Shown: positions 25,371 to 35,361, counted from the stretch's first letter. The stretch: DNA of 64,000 nucleotides from Epilithonimonas sp042695135 (GCF_042695135.1 NZ_CP170547.1:682001-746000), one strand, 5' to 3'. Notes: generated by a model not told the origin, from the sequence alone. A program made the numbers and translations.

Positions 25371-26509
25371 TAGCAAACCGTCAATAATGCACAAGAATAA
25401 GCAAATCTTCCACTTTCCGGAACACAAAGCAGGATTTTTTCACCTTTCTTTAATTTTCCTGAATTCATCAACTGTTCAACAGCGATGAAGATAGAACCAG
25501 CGCCGATATTCCCAACTTCGGAAAGGTTATAGAACCATTTGTCCCAAGGGAAATCCAAACCGACATTCGCAAATTCCTCTTTCAGACCATCTTTGAAATA
25601 GCCTGAGGAAATGTGTGCCAAAACGTGGTCAACAGTTTCCGGGTCAAGCTGATGTTTGTCGAAAGACGTTCTCAGACTTTCTGCTCCTTTTACCAGAATA
25701 TATTTATCAAGAATTTTCGTGTCTTGTTTCAAAGCGAAAATCGACTGTTTCAGCCATTCGTCAGATGGATAATCTGCCCAGGATTTAAGGCTTCCGTCTT
25801 CCTGCTTTTCACAGCCAGAATACATACAAGCTTCGATTTGGTGAGCGTAAGAATAGAAATCAATCCATTCGATTCTAAGTGAAGTTTCGTTTTCTCTTGG
25901 TTTATTTTCCAGCAAGAAAGCGCCGGCGCCATCAGAAAGCATCCATCTCAAAAACTCTCTTTTGAAAGCGACGATTGGTCTTTCCTCCAGAAGTTTCAGG
26001 TTTTCTGCTTCGTGGTCAAATTTATCCGCTGTCATCCAGGAAGAAAATCTCTCAGAACCTACACAAACGGCATTTTCTTTCACACCGGCTTTTACAGAAA
26101 GAAATCCATAATTAAGAGCGTTCATTCCGGAATTGCAAAGTCCCATTGCTGTATTGATTTCAACAGATTTTCCGATGTTAAGTTCACCGTGAACCATTGA
26201 GGCGTGAGAAGGCTGGATCTGGTCTGCAGAAGTTGTTCCGCAGGACAGCAATTCCATATCTTCTTTTTTGAAATTCTCATCAAAAAGTCCGTTGATCGCG
26301 TTCGCAGTTATTTGAGCGTTAGTATGTGTTGGATTTCCTTTATCATCCAATGCATAATATCTTGTTTTGATCTGATTATTTCTCAAGATCAGCGCTCTTG
26401 CTTTGGAAGGTGTATTGTTTACGAGGCCGAGGTGTTTTTCCATATCGTCATTGGAAACCGGGTCGTTTGGTAAGTATGTGGATGATTTTGTGATGTATAC
26501 GTTGCTCAT
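25370..26509 (-). CDS. darB: DarB: FabH-like ketosynthase for dialkylresorcinol formation
   Basis: A 379-residue KAS III-like enzyme. The catalytic Cys125 is in AMGLCNSGMN, His299 in VLAHISSGY and Asn334 in SEVGNIGAGS, giving the Cys-His-Asn triad of FabH/DarB. DarB condenses two fatty-acid-derived units into a cyclohexanedione, which DarA then aromatises to the 2,5-dialkylresorcinol half of flexirubin. It directly follows DarA (3 bases), the standard darA-darB pair. Confidence 0.88.
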   Translation of the reverse strand: MSNVYITKSSTYLPNDPVSNDDMEKHLGLVNNTPSKARALILRNNQIKTRYYALDDKGNPTHTNAQITANAINGLFDENFKKEDMELLSCGTTSADQIQPSHASMVHGELNIGKSVEINTAMGLCNSGMNALNYGFLSVKAGVKENAVCVGSERFSSWMTADKFDHEAENLKLLEERPIVAFKREFLRWMLSDGAGAFLLENKPRENETSLRIEWIDFYSYAHQIEACMYSGCEKQEDGSLKSWADYPSDEWLKQSIFALKQDTKILDKYILVKGAESLRTSFDKHQLDPETVDHVLAHISSGYFKDGLKEEFANVGLDFPWDKWFYNLSEVGNIGAGSIFIAVEQLMNSGKLKKGEKILLCVPESGRFAYSCALLTVC

Positions 26510-26512
26510 CTT

Positions 26513-27427
26513 TTATTTTAAATTAATTCCTTGTAAATATTCTCTTTGTTTTCGTCTCTTGACAAACAAAAATGGTGCTAATAGTATGTGAAAAACCAAA
26601 ACAATTGGTGAGATTATCCATATTGCTGCCATCAAATATACCTTAAAGAATTTGATCAGCAAAGGTCGTTTTTCTTTTTTCCTGATGATAAGATTGGACC
26701 AAACGGTGAAGATCTTGTTACCTACTTTTTCCACTCTTACCAGAAAAGGTCGTATTTCTACGGCACCATTTTTCACAAGATCAGGTTGAAGATCCTCAAG
26801 ATCATCACTTTCAAAATGGGTTTTTATGATCTCGCCATATTTTCCTGCACCGTTTATTTCTTCATCGGAAATTCCTGCTGCAGGGAGCAATCCGGATTTT
26901 TCTTTTTTTCCGGTTGTCAGCCATTTCAGAATTGTCAAAACACTGGTATAATTGTCGTGTCTGTCTACCAAAGCAATATTTCCTACCAATTTGGCATTCA
27001 TTCTTTTCAAATAGACTTTCAGTTTTTCCTGAGAAAGCATCCACATATTCCGGGTTCCGGAAATGGTCACAACCGGCGTATCTTTCAGGATGTTTTCAGC
27101 AAATCCGCTTTTCAGAAATGAAATGATCGGAATCGATGGTGTGAGATACCAAACCTGATATCCGAAAAGTATCAGATCGAATTTGGTGTTCAGAACTTCA
27201 TCGGAAGGTGGAAATATTTCGCTCGGAATCTGAAGATAAGATTCGGGGAAAGTGTTGAAAAAAACGTCACCAGGCCACGGAAAAGGAAAATCTTCTTTCA
27301 GTTTGATATTGTAATAGGTGACTTTGTATTGTTCATTATTTTCAAAAGGTTTGGCGATATTTTTTACAATATCTTCCAGTTGCCCCGTTTGGGAATAATA
27401 AATGACAAGTATGTTTTTCTGCATCAA
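26513..27427 (-). CDS. darA: DarA: flavodoxin-fold dialkylresorcinol aromatase
   Basis: A 304-residue protein. The N-terminus NILVIYYSQTGQLEDIVKNI has the flavodoxin FMN-binding P-loop (SQTGQ), and FDLILFGYQVWYLTPSIP and TPVVTISGTRNMW are further flavin-site strands. The C-terminus has hydrophobic segments (MAAIWIISPIVLVFHILLAP), suggesting membrane attachment. DarA enzymes oxidise the DarB cyclohexanedione to the resorcinol. Two ATGs, MMQK, are possible starts. A 39-base gap separates it from the transporter gene upstream. Confidence 0.86.
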   Translation of the reverse strand: MMQKNILVIYYSQTGQLEDIVKNIAKPFENNEQYKVTYYNIKLKEDFPFPWPGDVFFNTFPESYLQIPSEIFPPSDEVLNTKFDLILFGYQVWYLTPSIPIISFLKSGFAENILKDTPVVTISGTRNMWMLSQEKLKVYLKRMNAKLVGNIALVDRHDNYTSVLTILKWLTTGKKEKSGLLPAAGISDEEINGAGKYGEIIKTHFESDDLEDLQPDLVKNGAVEIRPFLVRVEKVGNKIFTVWSNLIIRKKEKRPLLIKFFKVYLMAAIWIISPIVLVFHILLAPFLFVKRRKQREYLQGINLK

Positions 27428-27466
27428 TAATCTAATATAAAAACAAAAATAACATTTTCAAATTTA

Positions 27467-30400
27467 TTATTTGCGTCTTAATACTTTAATTGATTCGGAA
27501 TTATGCACTAAGTTAAAATCAGGATTCTCAGAAAGTGAATTTTCTGTGTTGAAAAAAATGATAGTTTTCGGTAAATTTGGGATTTCGGAAAGGTCAAAAT
27601 TCTGGTCAGAGATTAAGAGAATATCAATGGTTTTATTAATGTCAGAAAGGGATTTTATGTAATTTATTTTCCTTCTTTTAACGATATAATTCTGTTCTGC
27701 AATCTCACGTTTTTCTTCATTTTTAATAAAGCTAAAGATTTTTCTACGGGCTTGCTGTAATGTCAGAAGAACGTCTTTTTGTCCAAAATCATCCGCAATA
27801 TGAAGAATCGTTGTGTCTTTTACGATGTGTTTATTTAATTCAAAATAATCCGATTTGTTTTTATTAAAATCTTGTTTTACCTCACTTACAACTTCGATTT
27901 CTTTGTACAGAAAACTTAAGAATAATTTCTTTTTAAAATAATTTTCATCCTCAATTTCGTTTCTCAATTTCGCAAATTCATTTCGGAAATAAGAATTGAT
28001 GTTTTTCGCTCTTTCAGAATAATTTTTGCCAAAACTAAGGTCGTTTTTACTGATTCTTTCGCCAATTTTTACAATGATATTCCCATCATAAATGATAAAA
28101 TCACCTTTGGGCAACACTTCAGCATTTCCGTGAATATAAAGTGGTAAAATATCCAAACCAAATTCTTCGGCAAGGTAAAAAGCACCTTTGTGAAAGCGTT
28201 TTATATCATTTGAATAGGATCTTGCAGCTTCAGGAAAAACAACTAACGAATAACCTTGGTCGATTTTTTTCTTCAGTTTCTCCTTCCCATTTTCGATACC
28301 TTGAGAAACAGGGAAAAACCCTAGAGCTTTTACCATTTTTCCGAAAATAGGAGAATCATAGACCCAATCATTTACCAGATAGACCACCTTGTGAGTTACC
28401 ATCGCAATTGCTAAAGTATCAAGGAAAGAAGTATGGTTGGCAATGATAATAGCCGGTTTGCTGAGGTCTTCGTTTGGATTTTTAATGATTTTTTTCTTAA
28501 CAAAAGGATTTCCGTAAAGAACAGATTTCATAAACTTAGCTAAAATCAATTTGATAATATCTAAAGTTTTCCTTTTAGAATTTTTCACGAAAATACTTCC
28601 AAGTGCTGAAAATATTAATCCACCCAATCCGTAATAAAAGAAAAGAATCACCGAGTGTAAAAACAATCTAAAAGTAACTGGCGAAAGTCCTTTTTTCTGC
28701 CTGTTGATAATCAAAAACCGGAACCAGAAAGGATAAAGAGTCGAGGTAATGATAATCACAGAAAGCATCCCAATGAGCGCAACCAAAGCTAGAGAATGCA
28801 AAGCCGGATGTTTTGCAAATATCAATGAACCAATTGATAAAATCGTTGTGAAAACCGCCAGAATAATGGAAATTCTGTAAGTTGGAAGTTCGTTTTTGCC
28901 AGTTGTATGTTCCTTCTGCATCGCCTGCGTCAGGAAAATACTGAAATCATCTCCAACCCCGAAAACCAATGTACAGACAACGGTACTAAAAATATTGAGT
29001 TCTAATCCTAAAAAGTATAAAAACCCTGCGGTTACAACGCCGGTCAAGACAATGGGAAACATTGTGAGCATTGTCAGTTCAAAATTTCGGAAGAAAACAA
29101 TGATTGTTAAAAGAATCGCCAATAATGAATAATTGATCAACGTGTTGAAATCTCTTTTTAGCAGACCTAAAAAGTTTTCATTCATCTGCTGACGGTCGAT
29201 GGCGATAGCATCGTGCTTCTTTTCAATATCTTTGATAAACGCATCTCTTTTCTTTTCATCTACTTTCACCACATTCGAAACGGTGTAAAAGCCATTTTCC
29301 TGACTTAGAAATTCTGAGATTTGAAGAGCTTTTATTTTTTCGTAATCTTTTAGACTTAAAGTCGGATAAGTTTTATTGAGATTTTCATCAAACTGGTCAA
29401 AAGCGGAAGAATTAAAACCAAATTTATTTCCATTGTTTATTAATTCAGAAATCGTTGTGTTCTTTTTATTTTGACTCCAGAAATTATTCCAGATTTCTAT
29501 TTTTTTCTGCTGATCTTTTGCTGAGAGAACAACATTTCCAATCGAATTATAACTTAAAATTTTCCCTTCCTTCTTCTCTTTTTCCAAAAACTGACTTAAA
29601 CCTGAATTTCTCGTCAAAGCTTCTTCTTCAGAATTCCCGTAAGAAATAGTGTAGATCGATTTTGAAGTGATGTCAGACAATTTTTCCAGCTTGGCTTCAC
29701 TTATTTTCAGATCTTTCGGGATGTAATTGAGATCACCAATGTCTTCATTAAAACCAACGTGCCGGAAGCCAAATAAACAAGCGATAATGATCAAAGAACA
29801 ACCAATAATCAAAGGTTTGTTTTTCTCGTAAGGATAATGCCCGATTTTATCAATAAAGTTTGTATTTATGTTCTCTGATTTTTCCTTCGGATGATACAAT
29901 TGAGGAACGATAATCAATGCCGAAACAGACGAAAACATAACGGTTATCGATGCGAAAAGTCCCAGATCTTTCAAAGCTTCGGAACGTACAAAAACCAGAC
30001 ACAGAAAAGAAACGGCCGTTGTTGCACTGCTCAGAATAATCGGTTGTGTGATCTCTTTATAAAGATCTTCAATATTGTTATTATGCTTGTAATGTGTAAG
30101 AATGTGAAGCGCATAATCAATCGTAATTCCAATCAAAATGGCGCCGACACTCAATGAAATGGCCGAAATTTTATCTTTAATAAAATACAAAACCAGCAGC
30201 GCCAGTAAAACCGAAAATAGAGTCGGCAGGAAAACGATAATAGGTGTAAAAAAATTCCTGAAATAATACATCAACAAGATCAGAAGAACCGTCATCGAAA
30301 TAATAACCGTATTCTGAATGTCTTTCTTGATTTGTTGTGCATTGGCAACGGCAATTACAGGCGAACCAAAATAACTGAGTTCCGTTTTCCCTTTGAATTC

Positions 30401-31120
30401 TTTGTTGAGGCTGTCTTTAATTTCGTTCAGTTGATTTACGAACGCTTCATTATTTTTCGTGTCGTTGCTTTTGTTTTTAGGCTCGATGAAAAGCAGAAGA
30501 TTTTTTCCGTCTTTGGTAACTACGTAATTGTCTTCGAGTTTAAAATCCTTGCTGATATTTAAAGCGTTCAGTTTTTTTATGCCAAGAAAAGTAATTCCCA
30601 GCGGATCTTTTTTAATAAAATCTTTCGTTACCAAACTCGTCGGCGAAACCAGAGAAACATAATTGCTTTCAACCTGTTTGGCAATGCTGTCTTTGTTGAT
30701 TTTTCGCTCGATTTCTTTGTAATCGTTTTCATCTAAAAAGAAAGGCAGATTCTGATTCACGAAATCAAACGTTTCGGAAATCTCATTGTCATTTACTTTC
30801 CCTTGAATCGAATTAATGTATTTCTCTAAAGGTTTTGTTTTTTCTAAAAATTGGTCTGCAGTTTCGGATAACTGAAAATTATCGTCTTTCGATTTGTTTT
30901 CAATAATGACGATGATTTTGTCCGAAAAGTTAAGTTGTTTCAGAACTTTCGCCGTAAGATCGGATTTTTCATTTTTAGGAATAATCTGATTGATGTCTTC
31001 TTCAAAATTAATCTTTGAAGCAAAAAATAAGCACAACGCAGAAATTCCTAAAGCAACTGCGATAGAAAGAATTCTGTTTTTGGCGATCAGATAATATAAA
31101 AAGATAAAAAAGCGATGCAT
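27467..31120 (-). CDS. MMPL/RND transporter fused to a lysophospholipid acyltransferase and a degenerate C-terminal domain
   Basis: A 1217-residue protein at the head of the pigment operon. Residues 1-850 are an MMPL module: helix near 15-32, a 220-residue periplasmic loop, a helix cluster (VIISMTVLLILLMYYFR), a second loop and a second cluster (LLAILLTIIVFFRNFE, GVGDDFSIFLTQAM). From about 855 an acyltransferase carries HX4D at His896-Asp901 (ANHTSFLDTLAI) and FPEAARS. The last 100 residues (TTILHIADDFGQKDVLL) look like a worn Rossmann/methyltransferase remnant. It could flip the finished pigment and attach or remodel an acyl chain; cargo is not proven. A fusion of this kind is known in Bacteroidetes flexirubin loci. 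Confidence 0.83.
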   Translation of the reverse strand: MHRFFIFLYYLIAKNRILSIAVALGISALCLFFASKINFEEDINQIIPKNEKSDLTAKVLKQLNFSDKIIVIIENKSKDDNFQLSETADQFLEKTKPLEKYINSIQGKVNDNEISETFDFVNQNLPFFLDENDYKEIERKINKDSIAKQVESNYVSLVSPTSLVTKDFIKKDPLGITFLGIKKLNALNISKDFKLEDNYVVTKDGKNLLLFIEPKNKSNDTKNNEAFVNQLNEIKDSLNKEFKGKTELSYFGSPVIAVANAQQIKKDIQNTVIISMTVLLILLMYYFRNFFTPIIVFLPTLFSVLLALLVLYFIKDKISAISLSVGAILIGITIDYALHILTHYKHNNNIEDLYKEITQPIILSSATTAVSFLCLVFVRSEALKDLGLFASITVMFSSVSALIIVPQLYHPKEKSENINTNFIDKIGHYPYEKNKPLIIGCSLIIIACLFGFRHVGFNEDIGDLNYIPKDLKISEAKLEKLSDITSKSIYTISYGNSEEEALTRNSGLSQFLEKEKKEGKILSYNSIGNVVLSAKDQQKKIEIWNNFWSQNKKNTTISELINNGNKFGFNSSAFDQFDENLNKTYPTLSLKDYEKIKALQISEFLSQENGFYTVSNVVKVDEKKRDAFIKDIEKKHDAIAIDRQQMNENFLGLLKRDFNTLINYSLLAILLTIIVFFRNFELTMLTMFPIVLTGVVTAGFLYFLGLELNIFSTVVCTLVFGVGDDFSIFLTQAMQKEHTTGKNELPTYRISIILAVFTTILSIGSLIFAKHPALHSLALVALIGMLSVIIITSTLYPFWFRFLIINRQKKGLSPVTFRLFLHSVILFFYYGLGGLIFSALGSIFVKNSKRKTLDIIKLILAKFMKSVLYGNPFVKKKIIKNPNEDLSKPAIIIANHTSFLDTLAIAMVTHKVVYLVNDWVYDSPIFGKMVKALGFFPVSQGIENGKEKLKKKIDQGYSLVVFPEAARSYSNDIKRFHKGAFYLAEEFGLDILPLYIHGNAEVLPKGDFIIYDGNIIVKIGERISKNDLSFGKNYSERAKNINSYFRNEFAKLRNEIEDENYFKKKLFLSFLYKEIEVVSEVKQDFNKNKSDYFELNKHIVKDTTILHIADDFGQKDVLLTLQQARRKIFSFIKNEEKREIAEQNYIVKRRKINYIKSLSDINKTIDILLISDQNFDLSEIPNLPKTIIFFNTENSLSENPDFNLVHNSESIKVLRRK

Positions 31121-31137
31121 TTCGGGTCTTGAACGAG

Positions 31138-31145
31138 CAAATTTA
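31138..31145 (-). promoter_or_regulatory. Candidate -7 box for the long pigment operon
   Basis: On the minus strand this reads TAAATTTG, matching TAnnTTTG, 18 bases upstream of the MMPL start. No TTG at a good -33 distance was found. The gap 31121-31243 separates this operon from topA. Confidence 0.4.
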
Positions 31146-31221
31146 ACGCTTTCATTGATATAATTAATTATGACAACTTGAAAATCAAAAACTCTAAATT
31201 AGATGTATAAAAAAAAACCTC

Positions 31222-31229
31222 TACTTTTG
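31222..31229 (+). promoter_or_regulatory. -7 box for topA
   Basis: TACTTTTG matches TAnnTTTG and lies 15 bases before the topA ATG at 31244. The -33 region is not clear. Confidence 0.45.
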
Positions 31230-31243
31230 CAAAAATTTTCGGA

Positions 31244-33814
31244 ATGCCAAAAAACTTAGTGATCGTCGAATCTCCGGCAAAAGCAAAAACTATTCAGAAG
31301 TATTTAGGTTCAGATTTCGAGGTGAAGTCCAGCTTCGGACATATCCGCGATCTGCCTAAAAAAGGAATGGGAATAGACCTTTCCAACTTTACACCTGACT
31401 ATGAAGTTTCTGCTGATAAGAAGAAATTGGTTGCAGAACTGAAGGCTTCTGTGAAAAAAGCAGATATGGTTTGGCTGGCTTCCGATGAGGATCGCGAAGG
31501 AGAAGCAATCGCCTGGCATCTTGCGGACGAATTGAAATTAAAACCCGAAAATAGAAAAAGAATCGTTTTCCACGAGATCACCAAAAATGCGATTTTGAAA
31601 GCGATTGATAATCCCAGAGATATCGACCAGAATCTTGTAAATGCGCAACAAGCAAGACGGGTTCTGGACAGAATCGTTGGTTTCGAAATGTCACCGGTTC
31701 TTTGGAAAAAAGTAAAAACCGGACTTTCTGCAGGACGTGTACAATCTGTTGCTGTAAGATTGGTGGTTGAAAGAGAAAAAGAAATCCGTGAGTTTACACC
31801 AAAACCTAGTTTCAGACTTGAAGGGATTTTCCTTAACAATGCTCAACAAGAGATTTTAGCGAAACTTAAAAAGGATTTCGAGAAAGAATCTGATGCAGAG
31901 AACTTCCTTAATCTGGCCAAAACTACAGACTTCAAAGTTCTGAACGTAGAAACCAAACCAGGAACCAGAACAGCTTCGGCGCCGTTCACAACTTCCACTT
32001 TGCAACAGGAAGCATCATCAAGACTTGGCTATAACGTAACTTCTACGATGCGTCTGGCGCAGAGACTTTACGAGGAAGGATTTATTACTTATATGAGAAC
32101 AGATTCCGTAAATCTATCTCAGGAAGCGATCAATGGTGCGAAAGCACAAATCATCTCAGAATACGGTGAGAATTATTCCAAACCAAGAAATTACACGACC
32201 AAATCATCTTCTGCACAGGAAGCTCACGAGGCGATCCGACCAACAGATTTCGCTTTGAAATCCATTGGTGATGCACAGTTGAACAAATTATACCAATTAA
32301 TTTACAGACGGACTTTGGCTTCTCAAATGGAGAATGCTAAGATCGAGAAAACTGTGATTGAAATTGGAAGTGCCAAGTTGCCACAACATTTCGAAGCGCA
32401 GGGTGAAGTGATCATTTTTGATGGTTTCCTTAAGGCTTACGGCATCGTAAAAACCGAAGACGAAGATGATGACAGCAACGAGAAATTGTTACCGAAAGTT
32501 TCCGTTGGCGAAGCTTTAGATTATAAAAAAATTACAGCAACAGAAAAATTCACGAGACCGGCAGCAAGATTTACGGAAGCCGGATTAGTTAAGAAACTGG
32601 AAGAGTTGGGAATCGGCCGTCCATCGACTTATGCACCTACAATTCAGACGATTCAGAATCGTGAATATGTAGATAAAAGAGAGATAGAGCCACAAACGAG
32701 AGAGATCGTGAAAATGACATTGGGGAAATCCGGTGTTAAAAAAGAAGTTCTCAACGAGAAATTCGGTGGTGATAAAAATAAATTCGTTCCGACCGATATA
32801 GGCGAAGTAGTCAATGATTTCCTGACCAATAATTTTGCTGAGATTCTGGATTACGGTTTCACAGCGAGAGTAGAAGAGGGATTTGATGAGATTGCCAACG
32901 GTGCTCAGAAATGGAAGGAAATGATGACGGATTTCTATTCCAAATTCCATCCAAGAATCGAAGATGTTGAGGAAAATGCAGATCGTGCCAATGGCGAAAG
33001 AATCTTAGGCGTTGATCCAAAATCCGGTAAAAATGTTCACGCAAGAATCGGAAGATTCGGACCGATGATCCAGATCGGCGAGCAGGATGATGAGGAGAAA
33101 CCAATCTTCGCATCATTGATGGCGAATCAGAATATTGCAACCATCACTCTGGAAGAGGCTTTGGAAGTGTTCAGACTGCCTTTTGAACTGAAGGAAGTAG
33201 ATGGACAGCCGGTTTCTGTTGGCGTTGGAAGATTCGGACCTTATGTGAAATGGGGCGAGACTTATATCAGCATTCCGAAGGGAGAAGATCCACTTTCAGT
33301 CGATCAAAACCGTGCGGAAGAGATCATCAATGAAAAGAAAGTGGCAGACGCACCAATCGCAAGCTACAAAGGCGAACCGGTGACGAAAGGAACAGGAAGA
33401 TTCGGACCTTTTATCAAATACCAAAGTATTTTCATCAACGTTCCGAAACGATATAACTTCGATAATCTGTCTCAAAACGATATCAATGAACTGATCGATG
33501 CGAAACTGGAAAAAGAAGCCAACCGATACATTCAGCAATGGGAAAAAGAAAAGATCTCCATCGAGAACGGAAGATGGGGACCATTTGTGAAATTCGGGAA
33601 AGGAATGTTCAAGATCCCGAAAAAGAAAGACGATACCAAATACGAAGCAGACGAACTAAAAGATGTTTCCTTGGATGAGGTGAAAAAATGGATCACGGCG
33701 CAAGACCCAAAAGCCTTCGTCGAGAAAAAGAAACCTGCAGCGAAAAAAGCTACAACTGCTAAAAAGCCTGCAGCGAAAAAAGCACCGGCTAAGAAACCTG
33801 CTGCTAAAAAGTAA
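31244..33814 (+). CDS. topA: DNA topoisomerase I (type IA)
   Basis: An 856-residue enzyme. The TOPRIM domain shows Glu9 (IVESPAKAKT) and the acidic cluster DEDRE at 81-85. The catalytic Tyr283 lies in FITYMRTDSVNLS, and GRPSTYAPTIQ is present. Instead of Cys4 zinc ribbons the C-terminal part holds four Topo C-terminal repeats with GRFGPMIQIG, GRFGPYVKWG, GRFGPFIKY and GRWGPFVKFG, followed by a 30-residue tail of Lys/Ala/Pro repeats of histone H1 type. It relaxes negative supercoils. Monocistronic: own promoter and a strong terminator follow. Confidence 0.96.
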   Translation: MPKNLVIVESPAKAKTIQKYLGSDFEVKSSFGHIRDLPKKGMGIDLSNFTPDYEVSADKKKLVAELKASVKKADMVWLASDEDREGEAIAWHLADELKLKPENRKRIVFHEITKNAILKAIDNPRDIDQNLVNAQQARRVLDRIVGFEMSPVLWKKVKTGLSAGRVQSVAVRLVVEREKEIREFTPKPSFRLEGIFLNNAQQEILAKLKKDFEKESDAENFLNLAKTTDFKVLNVETKPGTRTASAPFTTSTLQQEASSRLGYNVTSTMRLAQRLYEEGFITYMRTDSVNLSQEAINGAKAQIISEYGENYSKPRNYTTKSSSAQEAHEAIRPTDFALKSIGDAQLNKLYQLIYRRTLASQMENAKIEKTVIEIGSAKLPQHFEAQGEVIIFDGFLKAYGIVKTEDEDDDSNEKLLPKVSVGEALDYKKITATEKFTRPAARFTEAGLVKKLEELGIGRPSTYAPTIQTIQNREYVDKREIEPQTREIVKMTLGKSGVKKEVLNEKFGGDKNKFVPTDIGEVVNDFLTNNFAEILDYGFTARVEEGFDEIANGAQKWKEMMTDFYSKFHPRIEDVEENADRANGERILGVDPKSGKNVHARIGRFGPMIQIGEQDDEEKPIFASLMANQNIATITLEEALEVFRLPFELKEVDGQPVSVGVGRFGPYVKWGETYISIPKGEDPLSVDQNRAEEIINEKKVADAPIASYKGEPVTKGTGRFGPFIKYQSIFINVPKRYNFDNLSQNDINELIDAKLEKEANRYIQQWEKEKISIENGRWGPFVKFGKGMFKIPKKKDDTKYEADELKDVSLDEVKKWITAQDPKAFVEKKKPAAKKATTAKKPAAKKAPAKKPAAKK

Positions 33815-33835
33815 TAGTTTTAAACTTAAAATAAT

Positions 33836-33870
33836 AAACCCCTTTTGAAATCATCAAAAGGGGTTTGTTT
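33836..33870 (+). terminator. Rho-independent terminator of topA
   Basis: A 13-bp perfect stem AAACCCCTTTTGA (33836-33848) pairs with TCAAAAGGGGTTT (33854-33866) across a five-base loop, and the descending arm runs into GTTTTATT. It lies 22 bases after the topA stop. Confidence 0.9.
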
Positions 33871-33912
33871 TATTAAAATTACCAAGAGATTTTATTCTAA
33901 GTCCAATTTTAT

Positions 33913-34323
33913 TTAATTAACCGGGAATTTCTCTTTTGCTTCGTTACTTAAAGGGGTGAAAAAATTAATTAAATTCCCGTCCGGATCACGAAACAGCAAA
34001 GAACGATTACCCCAGGGCATGGTTGTTGGCTCCTGAACGATCTCATTTGTTAGATCCTTAATTCTCAGATACTCATTATCCACATCCTCAACAAGGAATT
34101 CTATGATGACACTTTTATTGGCTGCAGGTTCTGCAACTCCATCTCCGAAGAAAGCCAGTGTACGTGTACTGCCGATTGCCAGTGTGAAAGATTTAGAGGT
34201 GATCTCTGCAAAATCATCAGTCGCCCATTTGGCTGCCGAGCCTGTTGCGGCTTCAAAAAACAGAACCAATCGCTTGATATCTGCGGTGATAATTCTTATT
34301 GATGTAAAATTTGTCTTACCCAT
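33913..34323 (-). CDS. VOC (glyoxalase/bleomycin resistance) family protein
   Basis: A 136-residue protein with two beta-alpha-beta-beta-beta halves: IRIITADIKRLVLFFEAATG and VIIEFLVEDVDNEYLRIKDL, then RSLLFRDPDGNLINFFTPL. FRDPDGN and the preceding strands are the usual VOC fingerprint. The substrate cannot be read from the sequence; metal ligands are not clearly placed. It lies at the edge of the accessory zone, downstream of topA in the opposite direction. Confidence 0.82.
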   Translation of the reverse strand: MGKTNFTSIRIITADIKRLVLFFEAATGSAAKWATDDFAEITSKSFTLAIGSTRTLAFFGDGVAEPAANKSVIIEFLVEDVDNEYLRIKDLTNEIVQEPTTMPWGNRSLLFRDPDGNLINFFTPLSNEAKEKFPVN

Positions 34324-34350
34324 TTCTTTTGTTTTTTAATTTATATAGTA

Positions 34351-34358
34351 CAAAAGTA
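34351..34358 (-). promoter_or_regulatory. -7 box for the VOC gene
   Basis: The minus strand reads TACTTTTG, matching TAnnTTTG, 28 bases upstream of the ATG at 34323. A TTG lies 14 bases further upstream, a rather short spacing. Confidence 0.4.
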
Positions 34359-34447
34359 GAATGATGTTATGACAAGAGTATGTCAGTTATTAGATATTAC
34401 AGGAATAAGATTTTTGGTTTGTTCATTCTTTCCGTAACATCTATGGC

Positions 34448-35338
34448 TTATTGTTTTTGCGATATTTTTATGTTTTTCATCCACTCAATCATCTCCTTCA
34501 CCGGATTTTGATCATCCGAGAACGCGGTATTATGCCCTAATAACGGAAATAATTTGTACTCATAGCGTTTGCCTTTGGATATTAAGGTATTAAGATGTTC
34601 GATGGAGAGATTCACGGGAACCTGGATGTCTTTGCCGCCGAAGATCCACAGCCCCGGGATTGATAGTTTCGAAAGCGCATCCATTGGATCTACGTCTATG
34701 AACTCGTATCTGTCCGGGTCAGTCATCGTGTGTTTGCGGGCATCTTCTTCTGTATGCGTATCCCAGAATTTTGAATTGCCGTTCGTGTAAAACTGAAATC
34801 TCAGCTGCTCTTTCACAGTGATGAGTGCGCCACTGAAGATCGCCATAAATTTGACTTTCTTATTCTTCTCTGCCGTCAGCGGAATGATCCATCCGGCCTG
34901 GCTCCCACCTGTTAAGCCTATTTGTATTTTTTTGTTTGACAGATATTTGGACAACACGTCCACTGCAGCACTTGCATCCAGAGACAGCAGATTAAGATTG
35001 GTGGCGTCCACATTATTGGTGCCTACTTCCGGACCGGCATAGGTGCCGCCAGATTCACCGACGCCCCGTTTGTCATATGTCAGAACCGCAATCCCATTGT
35101 TAGCAAGCATTGTCGCAAATTCTGTCATCCTTTTTTCCTGTCCCGATCCGTGAATGATGACAACCGCAGCAGAAATATGATCCGGCTTGTAAATGGTTCC
35201 TGCAAGCGAGTCGCCCTGGCTTAGGAACTTGATGTTCTTGGTGGTGAAGGTTGGTGGTGTTGCGAATGCTTGAGTGGTGGTGGTAAATAGAAATAATAAC
35301 AGAAGGAAGTTTGTGTAGAAGTGTTTTGTGGTTTTCAT
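34448..35338 (-). CDS. Secreted alpha/beta hydrolase
   Basis: A 296-residue protein with a signal peptide (LLLFLFTTTTQAFA). AAVVIIHGSGQEKRM gives the oxyanion-hole HG motif, GLTGGSQAGWIIP the nucleophile elbow (Ser in GGSQAG), FGGKDIQVPV the Asp and LLGHNTAF the His. It is probably an esterase or serine peptidase-like enzyme in the periplasm or at the surface. No operon partner; it is followed by palindromic repeats. Confidence 0.83.
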   Translation of the reverse strand: MKTTKHFYTNFLLLLFLFTTTTQAFATPPTFTTKNIKFLSQGDSLAGTIYKPDHISAAVVIIHGSGQEKRMTEFATMLANNGIAVLTYDKRGVGESGGTYAGPEVGTNNVDATNLNLLSLDASAAVDVLSKYLSNKKIQIGLTGGSQAGWIIPLTAEKNKKVKFMAIFSGALITVKEQLRFQFYTNGNSKFWDTHTEEDARKHTMTDPDRYEFIDVDPMDALSKLSIPGLWIFGGKDIQVPVNLSIEHLNTLISKGKRYEYKLFPLLGHNTAFSDDQNPVKEMIEWMKNIKISQKQ

Positions 35339-35361
35339 TTATATTTAGTTTGTATATTAGA

